Shown: in pieces, positions 6,963 to 14,712 of the stretch
Position numbering within the stretch: the stretch's first letter is position 1
Layout of the letters: every line of letters starts with the position of its first letter
Assembly: GCA_020072905.1 (NCBI GenBank)
Contig: JAIQGB010000048.1
Span: 1-26,206, forward strand
Reading direction: 5' to 3'
DNA: 26,206 bases
Source of the DNA: Terriglobia bacterium
GTDB taxonomy: Bacteria > Acidobacteriota > Terriglobia > UBA7540
The notes under the pieces: generated by a model
What the model saw: the letters and a program-made list of their open reading frames with translations, nothing else
Told to the model about the DNA's origin: nothing
Database searches by the model: none
Program-made: the position numbers and the translations under genes

Positions 6963-9900
6963 TGGCGGTCAGGGCTCAGAGTCAACAGACTCGAACAGAG
7001 TCATGGCGGCGATCACTCTTGTTGCTCCCGCTGGCACTCCTCGCAGTGGCCACATTCCAGCTCCGAGCGCAACCGAGCCCACCGGGACGAGCGAGCCTCA
7101 AAGTCTTGACCCGGATCGATCAGGTCCGGCATCTTCCCCCCAACGAAGCAGATCTCGGCTATCCAGTTCGCCTGCGCGCCGTCGTGACCTACTACGGTGG
7201 CAAGGGTTTGGAGTTCTTTGTTCACGATACCACCGGGGGAATTTACATCAACGATCCGCAGGCGGACTTCGGCGTCCGGGCGGGACAGTTGGTTCAAGTC
7301 GAAGGATTTACCTCTTCCGGCGGGTTCGCGCCGGAAATCATCAGCCCTAGAGTCACCGTTCTTGGGAATGGCCCGATGCCCCGGCCTCGCCCCGTCACGC
7401 TCGAACAGTTGACTTCGGGCCGGGAAGACAGCCAGTGGGTTGAGCTCGAGGGCGTCGTGCATTCGGCGGAAAAAGAAGGTAGTCAGCCGGTCCTCAACCT
7501 GGCCGTAGGCATGGGGCGTTTGAAGGTTCGCTTTCCAGTGGACTCGGAGGGATCGATCCGTCACCTTGTCGATGCCAAAGTGTCCGTCCAGGGTACCGTT
7601 GGGGGTATCTTCAACCAGAACATGCAGCTCCTGGGAGTTGAGTTGCACGTCCCCAGCCTCGCCTTTGTTCGCGTCCTCGAGCCCCCAGCACGCGACCCCT
7701 TCTCGTTGCCGGTTCGGCCGATTCGCATGCTCCTGGGATTCGCACCTCGAGGCGCCAGGGGGCACCGCGTGAAAGTCCAGGGGACGGTGACGCTCTTCCA
7801 GCCAGGGCGCGCACTCTTCATTGCAGATGGGAGTGCGGGTCTCTACGTTCAGACCAATCAGACCACGCCATTATCACCCGGAGACCAAGTGGAAGTGGTG
7901 GGCTTTCCAGCTACTGGAGTGTACACGCCCATCCTCGAAGATGCCCTCTTCCGCAAGCTGGGCAGTGGACCGGCGCCCAAACCGGTGGAGATCGGCGCGG
8001 CGCAGGCCCTCACCGGCGGCTATGACGCTCATCTGGTCCGCCTCAAAGCTCGCCTTCTCAGTATCACGGCACACGTGGCGGACCCGTTGCTCGTCTTCGA
8101 GTCCGACAAAACCATCTTTGAAGTGCAGATGAGGTCGACGGACTCAAGGGTCGAGTTTCCGAAGCTCGAGCCAGGCAGTCAGATTCAACTAACGGGCATC
8201 TGCTCGGTCGAAACCGATGTAAACCGAGTGCCGGTTTCCTTCGATCTGCTGTTGCGTGGTCCTGACGACATTGTCGTGCTCGCGCGCCCCCCCCGCTGGA
8301 CCCTGAAGCACGCCCTCTGGGGACTGGCGATCATGGCGGCGCTCATCTCCGCCGTCCTGCTCTGGGTCTTCTTCCTCCGACGCCAAGTGAGGGAGCAGAC
8401 CGCGACCATCCGCGAGTGGCTGCGGCGCGAGGCCGCCTTGAAGGAGCAATACCTGGAGCTCTTTGAGAACGCCAACGACAGTATCTTTACCCTCGAACCG
8501 TCAGGCCGTGTCGCTTCGCTTAACAAGGCCGGCGAGAGGGTCAGCGGCTACACCCGGCACGAGGCTCTGAGTATGACCGCGGCCCAAATGGTGGGGCCTG
8601 AGTATGTCAGCGTCGTTCAGAAACTTGTGGCCAAAGCTCTGGGCGGGGAAGCCGTGCTGCCTGTGGAGCTGGAGATTGTGGCCAAGGATGGGCACCGCAT
8701 CTGGGTGGAGGTCAACCTGCGGCCCATCGCCCGCGACGGGCAGATCGTCGGCTTGCAGGGTATAGCCCGCGATATTACGGAACGCAAGCGCACAGAAGGA
8801 CTTAAGGCGGTCCAGTCTGCCGTGACTCGCGTTTTGGCAGAGGCTGGAACGCTGAAGGAAGCAGTCCCTAAGATCCTGCAGACGGTCTGCGAGAACTTGG
8901 GATGGGATGAAGGAGGTTTTTGGATTCACGGCGACGATAGCCTTCTGCATTGCGCGGGGATGTGGCACAGGGCGGACATCGTTTTTGACAAGTTTGAGGC
9001 GGTTTCTCTGGAGACCACCTTCGCGGCGGGCGATGTTCTCCCGGGCCGAGTTTGGACCACTGGCGAGCCGGTCTGGATCCCGGAAATCGCCGAGGACGAG
9101 GATTTCGTCCGCCGTACAACCGCGATCCAGTACGGTTTGCACTCTGCCTGCGGCTTCCCCCTGGTCGACGAAAATAAGGTGCTCGGTGTCATCGAGTTCT
9201 TGAGCCGCCACGTGCGTCCCGTAGATGAAGACTTCATCCAAGCAATGAGGGACATGGGCCGCCAAGTCGGGCTCTTCGTGCGCCGGGTGCGGGCTGAGGA
9301 ACAACTGCGGGAAAGCAACGAAACTCTGAGTTCTCTCATCTCCGCTTCGCCGGTCGCCATCATGACCGTTAACCCGGCCGGGGAAGTTTTGATATGGAAC
9401 CCCGCGGCTCAGGAGATCTTCGGCTGGAAAGAGGAGGAGGTGCTCGGGCAATTCCTCCCCATCGTCCCGAAGGCGAAGCATGAAGAATCCAGGTTCCTGC
9501 GCGAGCGAGTGCTCCATGAAAATCCTTTCACCGGCGTGGAAGCCCGGCGCCAGCGGAAGGATGGCACGCTCATTGACGTCAGTATATCCACGGCGCCCAT
9601 CCGGGACGCCGGGGGCAACGTCGCCTCCATTATGGCCGTCATGGTGGACATCACCGAGCGCAAGCGCATGGAGGAGGCCTTGCGGGTGAACGAGCGGCGG
9701 TACCGGACGCTTTTCGAGAATGCGCAGATCGGTGTTTACCGCACCACCCCGGACGGCCAAATCCTGGTCGCTAACCCTGCGCTCATTCGCATGTTGGGCT
9801 ATTCCTCGTTTGAGGAGCTCGCCGTGCGGAATCTGGAGACGGCGCAGTTCGAACCCGGCTACCCGCGCGCGCAGTTCAAGGAAATCATGGCGCGGGATGG

Positions 9901-12900
9901 CGAAGTCCGCGGCTTTGAGGCCGCCTGGGGCCGGCGAGATGGCAAAGTGACTTACGTCCGCGAGAATGCCAAGGCCATTCGGAACGAAGAGGGAGTCGTC
10001 ACGTACTACGAGGGAACGGTGGAAGACATCAGCGAACGCAAGCGGGCAGAGGGAGTCCAGGCTGCTGCGTACAGAATCGCGGAACTTGCGAATTCCACGC
10101 ATCGGCTCGAGGACTTTTACCGCTCGACCCATGAACTCGTCAACACGCTGATGCCAGCCAAGAACTTCTACATTGCCCTGTATGACGCTGCCGCCGACGT
10201 GCTTAGTTTCTCCTATTATACTGATGAGCAGGATGAGGCCCCTCCTCCGCGCAGACCCGGAAGAGGTTTCACAGAATACATTCTGCGTACCGGAGAACCA
10301 CTCCTCGCCCACCCCGAGGTATTGCAGGAGCTCGTAAAGGCCGGAGAAATCGAACTACGAGGCACACAACCTCACGATCGGGTTGGAGTGCCCCTCAGAC
10401 TGAGCGGCGAGCTTATTGGGGTCCTGGTGGTCCAGAGCTACAGTAGCGACATTCGATATGGAGATGAGGAAAAGAATGCCCTTCAGTTTATTACAGAACA
10501 AGTAGCGATGGCAATCAGCCGTAAACGGGTAGAGGAAGAGCGGCATTTTCTCCAAATTGTGACGCAGGCCATCGGTGCTTCCGAAAACCTTACCTCTGGA
10601 CTGCGTGCCACGGTGCAGGCGCTTTGTGAGGCAAGCGGCTGGGTTCTCGGGCAGGTTTGGATTCCCTGCGCCGATGGGACACACCTTGAGGTGACCCCCG
10701 CCTGGTACGGCAATGCGCCGGGCACCCAGGAATTCAGGACGGCAAGCGAAGGGCTTGCCTTGCTGCCAGGCGAAGGTGTTCCTGGGCGGGCGTGGTCCAC
10801 AAGACAGCGAGTTTGGTTCCAGGAAGGACTGTTTGAAGATGTCTCCGCCAGGAGGTCGGCGGCGAGCGCTCTTGGGCTTAAGTTGGGGCTGGCCATTCCC
10901 GTACTTTCCGAGGGAAAGGTTCTCGCGGTGATGGAGTTTTTTGCCACTAAGGCCCGGGCGCAGGACCAGGGCCTGCTGGAGGTCATTGCCTCGGTGGGTG
11001 GTCAGTTGGGCACGCTCATCCTGCGCAAGCGGGCCGAAGCGGCAATCCTGGTGAGCGAAGAGCGGCTCCGGTCATTGATCGAGAGCACCCGTGACTGGGT
11101 TTGGGAAGTAGACGCCAACGGGGTCTACGCCTATTCCAGCCCGAAAGTCGAGGAGCTGCTGGGATACGAGCCGGAGGAAGTCATCGGGAAGGTGCCGTAC
11201 GATTTCATGCCTGCGGATGAAGCGAAGCGCGTTCGTGCGGAGTTTGGAGCGATTGCTGCAGCCCAGCGAGCCTTCCACAGGTTCGAGAATACAAACCTGC
11301 ACAAGGACGGCCGACAGGTGGTGCTCGAGACCAGCGGCATGCCAATCTTCGACGCCGACGGTAATCTGCGCGGCTATCGCGGCATTGACCGTGATATTAC
11401 CGAGCGCAAGCGGGCGGAGGAGGCACTGCAAAAAGCCAAAGAAGCCGCGGAAGCCGCCAGCCGCGCCAAGAGCGAATTTCTGGCCATCATGAGCCACGAG
11501 ATTCGCACCCCCATGAACGGGATCATCGGCATGACCGAGTTGGCCCTCGATACCGATTTGACGCCCGAGCAACGAGAGTACCTCGGAATGGTGAGAGATT
11601 CGGCGGACACCCTCCTGACGCTCATCAACGATATCCTGGACTTTTCGAGGATCGAGGCCGGCAAGCTCGATCTCGAAATCACGGAATTCGATCTCCCGGA
11701 CACGCTGAACAGCACCCTGAAGGCGCTCGCCGTCCGCGCCCACCAGAAAGGCCTGGAGCTCGCCTGCCGCATCCCGCCCGAAGTCCCTTCCTTGCTCCTC
11801 GGCGACCCCGGACGCCTGCGCCAGATCCTCTTGAACCTCGTCGGCAACGCCATCAAGTTCACCGAACGGGGTGAAGTGGTCGTAAGCGTCGAAGCGGATG
11901 CCTTGTCCGAGGACAGCGTCGAGGTGCGCTTTGCGGTGGCGGATACCGGCATCGGCATTCCGAAAGAAAAACAGCAGCTCATCTTTGAGGCTTTCGCGCA
12001 GGCTGACAGCTCCATGACTCGCCGCTACGGCGGGACGGGGCTCGGCTTGGCCATTTCGGCGCGTCTCGTGGAAATGATGGGCGGAAAGATCTGGGTGGAA
12101 AGCCAGCCCGGGGAAGGCAGCACGTTCCATTTCACGGCACGGCTGGGAAAGCGCAAGAGCGTTGTTCGCCCCCCAATCCCTCGGGATACTTCTCGGCTCC
12201 GGGGGCTGCCCGTGCTGGTCGTGGACGACAATCCCACGAACCGGCGCATCTTGGACGCCATGCTCAAGCATTGGCACATCCAGCCTACGCTGGCCGACGG
12301 TGGTGGGTCGGGATTGGCCGCCATGAGGCTGGCCAAGGACAGCGGGCGGACTTTCCCCTTGGTCATTGTGGACTCCCAGATGCCGGACATGGACGGGTTT
12401 GAGCTGATCGCGCGAATCAAAGAGGACCCAGCCCTAGCTGGTGCGACCATCATGATGCTGACCTCGGCAGGCCAGCGAGGGGATGCGGCGCGGTGCCGCA
12501 AGCTGGGGGTGGCCGCTTACCTCATCAAGCCCATCCGGCAGTCAGAGCTGCTGGAGGCCATCCTGGCGGCACTCGAAGAAAGGTCTTCCGGCCGGGCTCA
12601 GCCCTCACTGATTACCCGTCATTCGCTCCGTGAGGCGCGCCACAAGCTGCGCATCCTCGTCGCCGAAGACAACGTCGTCAACGAGGAGTTTATCGTTCGC
12701 CTGCTCGAAAAGCGTGGGCACGCGGTCGCCGTGGCCCACAACGGACGTGAGGCCCTGGACGCGCTGGAGAAGTCCCCTTACGACCTCGTCCTGATGGACG
12801 TGCGCATGCCGGAGCTGGACGGCTTCGAGGCCACCGCGCAGATTCGGGAGCGAGAGCGTTCGTCGGGCCAACACATTCCGATCATCGCCATGACCGCGCA

Positions 12901-13402
12901 CGCCATGAAGGGCGACCGTGAACGCTGCCTGGCGGCGGGCATGGATGCCTACGTTTCCAAACCTGTTCACATCCCTGAGCTCCTCACCACCATCGAGAGC
13001 TTGATGCCGGAATCTTCCGGTCTGGAAGAGAGTGGGCCGGATGGGAAGCCCCCAGGCGACTTGTTGGATATCCAAGCGCTCTTGGCAAGGCTGGAGGGGG
13101 ACGCCGACTTGCTGGCGGAAATGGTGGAACTGTTCATCGCCGATTGTCCGTCGCGACTGCGTGCGATCCGTGAGGCCATCGCCCGCGGCGATAGCAAGTC
13201 ACTTGAATCTGCGGCCCACGCTCTGAAAGGCTCGGTCGGAAACTTCCTGGCCAAAAGGGCACAGGAAGCCGCGTGGAAACTCGAGGTGCTCGGCCGACAG
13301 GCGGATCTAGGCCGCGCCGAGGAAGCCTTCCGGACCTTGGAAGCTGAAATCGAGCAATTGAATCCCGCCTTGAAGAAGCTCGCCAGCAAGGTAGCAGGAT
13401 GA
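6962..13402 (+). CDS. Giant hybrid histidine kinase with PAS/GAF array, two REC and HPt
   Basis: At 2146 residues this is an unusually large hybrid kinase. The order by eye is: N-terminal hydrophobic export/anchor segment (18-32); periplasmic region (about 45-445) with two tandem copies of a beta-rich OB-like unit (from about 66 and 267); membrane helix (448-470); PAS (495-610); GAF (613-780); PAS (787-905); PAS (910-1028); GAF (1030-1190); GAF (1192-1355); PAS (1365-1482); HisKA with H1512 in MSHEIRTPMNG; HATPase (about 1610-1730) with NLVGNAIKF, DTGIGIP and GGTGLGLAIS; REC1 with D1804 in IVDSQMPDMDG; REC2 with D1946 in LMDVRMPELDG; and HPt with H2086 in AHALKGSVGNF. This is a BarA-like His-Asp-His relay with all phospho-sites intact. 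Its start overlaps the REC four-cysteine gene by one base, and its stop overlaps the next REC gene by four bases, so all three form one translational unit. The ligand is unknown. Confidence 0.95.
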   Translation: MAVRAQSQQTRTESWRRSLLLLPLALLAVATFQLRAQPSPPGRASLKVLTRIDQVRHLPPNEADLGYPVRLRAVVTYYGGKGLEFFVHDTTGGIYINDPQADFGVRAGQLVQVEGFTSSGGFAPEIISPRVTVLGNGPMPRPRPVTLEQLTSGREDSQWVELEGVVHSAEKEGSQPVLNLAVGMGRLKVRFPVDSEGSIRHLVDAKVSVQGTVGGIFNQNMQLLGVELHVPSLAFVRVLEPPARDPFSLPVRPIRMLLGFAPRGARGHRVKVQGTVTLFQPGRALFIADGSAGLYVQTNQTTPLSPGDQVEVVGFPATGVYTPILEDALFRKLGSGPAPKPVEIGAAQALTGGYDAHLVRLKARLLSITAHVADPLLVFESDKTIFEVQMRSTDSRVEFPKLEPGSQIQLTGICSVETDVNRVPVSFDLLLRGPDDIVVLARPPRWTLKHALWGLAIMAALISAVLLWVFFLRRQVREQTATIREWLRREAALKEQYLELFENANDSIFTLEPSGRVASLNKAGERVSGYTRHEALSMTAAQMVGPEYVSVVQKLVAKALGGEAVLPVELEIVAKDGHRIWVEVNLRPIARDGQIVGLQGIARDITERKRTEGLKAVQSAVTRVLAEAGTLKEAVPKILQTVCENLGWDEGGFWIHGDDSLLHCAGMWHRADIVFDKFEAVSLETTFAAGDVLPGRVWTTGEPVWIPEIAEDEDFVRRTTAIQYGLHSACGFPLVDENKVLGVIEFLSRHVRPVDEDFIQAMRDMGRQVGLFVRRVRAEEQLRESNETLSSLISASPVAIMTVNPAGEVLIWNPAAQEIFGWKEEEVLGQFLPIVPKAKHEESRFLRERVLHENPFTGVEARRQRKDGTLIDVSISTAPIRDAGGNVASIMAVMVDITERKRMEEALRVNERRYRTLFENAQIGVYRTTPDGQILVANPALIRMLGYSSFEELAVRNLETAQFEPGYPRAQFKEIMARDGEVRGFEAAWGRRDGKVTYVRENAKAIRNEEGVVTYYEGTVEDISERKRAEGVQAAAYRIAELANSTHRLEDFYRSTHELVNTLMPAKNFYIALYDAAADVLSFSYYTDEQDEAPPPRRPGRGFTEYILRTGEPLLAHPEVLQELVKAGEIELRGTQPHDRVGVPLRLSGELIGVLVVQSYSSDIRYGDEEKNALQFITEQVAMAISRKRVEEERHFLQIVTQAIGASENLTSGLRATVQALCEASGWVLGQVWIPCADGTHLEVTPAWYGNAPGTQEFRTASEGLALLPGEGVPGRAWSTRQRVWFQEGLFEDVSARRSAASALGLKLGLAIPVLSEGKVLAVMEFFATKARAQDQGLLEVIASVGGQLGTLILRKRAEAAILVSEERLRSLIESTRDWVWEVDANGVYAYSSPKVEELLGYEPEEVIGKVPYDFMPADEAKRVRAEFGAIAAAQRAFHRFENTNLHKDGRQVVLETSGMPIFDADGNLRGYRGIDRDITERKRAEEALQKAKEAAEAASRAKSEFLAIMSHEIRTPMNGIIGMTELALDTDLTPEQREYLGMVRDSADTLLTLINDILDFSRIEAGKLDLEITEFDLPDTLNSTLKALAVRAHQKGLELACRIPPEVPSLLLGDPGRLRQILLNLVGNAIKFTERGEVVVSVEADALSEDSVEVRFAVADTGIGIPKEKQQLIFEAFAQADSSMTRRYGGTGLGLAISARLVEMMGGKIWVESQPGEGSTFHFTARLGKRKSVVRPPIPRDTSRLRGLPVLVVDDNPTNRRILDAMLKHWHIQPTLADGGGSGLAAMRLAKDSGRTFPLVIVDSQMPDMDGFELIARIKEDPALAGATIMMLTSAGQRGDAARCRKLGVAAYLIKPIRQSELLEAILAALEERSSGRAQPSLITRHSLREARHKLRILVAEDNVVNEEFIVRLLEKRGHAVAVAHNGREALDALEKSPYDLVLMDVRMPELDGFEATAQIRERERSSGQHIPIIAMTAHAMKGDRERCLAAGMDAYVSKPVHIPELLTTIESLMPESSGLEESGPDGKPPGDLLDIQALLARLEGDADLLAEMVELFIADCPSRLRAIREAIARGDSKSLESAAHALKGSVGNFLAKRAQEAAWKLEVLGRQADLGRAEEAFRTLEAEIEQLNPALKKLASKVAG

Positions 13403-13788
13403 GAATCCTCATTGCCGATGATGACCGCGTCCTGGTCCACATGCTCAGCGCTCGTTTGCGCGCCAGAGGACTCGACACGGTCGCGGCTTATGATGCGATG
13501 CAGACCTGGATGGCCATCCAGCGGCAACCGATCGACGCAATCGTCTTGGACATCCAAATGCCCGGGGGAACGGGGATGGAAGTGCTTCGAAAACTCAAGG
13601 CCTTTTCGAAAACGAGCCTAATTCCGGTTGTGGTTTTGAGTGGAAGCATTGATCCGCAAGGCGTGCAGACGGTCAAAGACCTGGGAGCCGACGAGTTTCT
13701 TCCCAAGCCGCCAGACGTGGACTCGTTGTGCAAAGCCTTGAGCCGCTTACTCGGGCAACCCCTGGGGGCGTCCGCCAGGGGAAGCTGA
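13399..13788 (+). CDS. Single-domain response regulator (CheY-like REC)
   Basis: This 129-residue protein is one receiver domain with no output domain. IADDD is at 5-9, phosphoacceptor D51 in VLDIQMPGGTG, a serine in VVLSGS at the Thr/Ser switch position, and K103 in LPKP. A short Gly/Ala/Ser tail ends it. The ATG overlaps the last codon of the giant kinase (ATGA), which implies translational coupling and makes it a strong candidate to receive phosphate from that kinase's HPt domain. It would then act as a diffusible messenger to another protein or as a phosphate sink. A 186-base gap separates it from the next gene. The target is not evident from sequence. Confidence 0.93.
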   Translation: MRILIADDDRVLVHMLSARLRARGLDTVAAYDAMQTWMAIQRQPIDAIVLDIQMPGGTGMEVLRKLKAFSKTSLIPVVVLSGSIDPQGVQTVKDLGADEFLPKPPDVDSLCKALSRLLGQPLGASARGS

Positions 13789-13974
13789 GAGACTCCCAAC
13801 CCGGCTTTGGGGGTATTGCTTGGGGCTAAGGCCGAACCACCCAGATGTCCGCCGGTCACCTCGCGACGACGATGTGTTTTGGGGCCCTCGTGGTTTTCTT
13901 ACGCAGCCTCGATCTACCTAGATTCGTGACACCTCTGTCGCATTTGAACACTTCGGACTCCTTGCCTCCCCTGC

Positions 13975-14586
13975 TTGGAACCTCGACTACTCGCTAGCCA
14001 ATTCGAATCATTAGGGCCAGCCTCTGGGTGTGTGTTACCGAAATGGTTCCCTTTTCAGTTCCCACCCGATCTCCCCGGCGGGGAAGAGAACGGGATCCTG
14101 CTCGAATGCCACTCCTGTGGCGACACCTCGACCCGCGAACTGAGCCTGATCGAACGCGAGGCGCTTGACTCGACAGGAATCATCGCTGCCTCATGTCCTC
14201 GCTGTGAAATGCCGACTTATTGGACGTACGTGGAGGCAGCCCGACGGCCGAGCAGCCCGCCGCCGTTCTTGGCTCTCGCTCCGCCTCCTCGTGTGGAGCG
14301 GGTTAAGAAGCTTGGAAACACGCGCGCGCATCCCCAACTGAAGGTTGACCTCGCAATCCTGGTTCGAGACCAGCGGGGTGCCACGGAGATCGCCAGGACC
14401 GAGAACGTTTCAGTTGGCGGTTTTGGTGTGACTCTTTCCCTCGACTTGGCCGTGGGAGACATCGTGACGTATGTTTGCCCGTTCGTCAGCGACGGCCAGA
14501 ACATCGAGCAGCAGGCGGAGTGCCGCTGGTCCGCTCCCGCTTCTCCCGGAGGGGCGCAGAGGATTTATGCCTTCCGCCGCGTTTGA
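13975..14586 (+). CDS. PilZ-domain protein with zinc-ribbon-like N-terminus
   Basis: The frame encodes up to 203 residues. The N-terminal half has two CxxC pairs (C45/C48 in LECHSCG and C74/C77 in ASCPRCEMP), which suggests a zinc ribbon or rubredoxin-like knuckle. A proline-rich linker (about 93-108) leads to a PilZ-type domain (about 117-203): the RAHPQLKVDLAILV entry, where RxxxR reads RxxxQ, and NVSVGG at 144-149, matching (D/N)xSxxG. So it may bind c-di-GMP weakly or bind another partner. The start is uncertain: the longest version begins with TTG at 13975, an alternative GTG lies at 14032, and neither has a clear ribosome site. It stands alone between the giant-kinase operon (186 bases before) and the next kinase operon (about 126 bases after), on the same strand. 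Confidence 0.75.
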   Translation: MEPRLLASQFESLGPASGCVLPKWFPFQFPPDLPGGEENGILLECHSCGDTSTRELSLIEREALDSTGIIAASCPRCEMPTYWTYVEAARRPSSPPPFLALAPPPRVERVKKLGNTRAHPQLKVDLAILVRDQRGATEIARTENVSVGGFGVTLSLDLAVGDIVTYVCPFVSDGQNIEQQAECRWSAPASPGGAQRIYAFRRV

Positions 14587-14712
14587 CGTGGAGGTTCACA
14601 CTCTGTCTATCTCAATCTAGTTTAGGTCAACGAAGTCTTTACTGAACCCTCGGGCAGAGCGTCCCTGCCGGGGGGAGCTTTGATTTCACTCCTCATGGAT
14701 TTGGGGGAACCG

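Noticed and set aside
8501..10312. Long open frame (603 codons) antisense to the giant kinase
   Set aside because: It mirrors a strongly supported coding frame in GC-rich DNA and has no domain-like pattern; similar long antisense frames at 5066-6346, 11072-12277 and 20306-21415 were rejected for the same reason.
13759..13781. CCCCTGG/CCAGGGG hairpin as a terminator of the giant-kinase operon
   Set aside because: It lies inside the last codons of the receiver gene and has no T-run after it.
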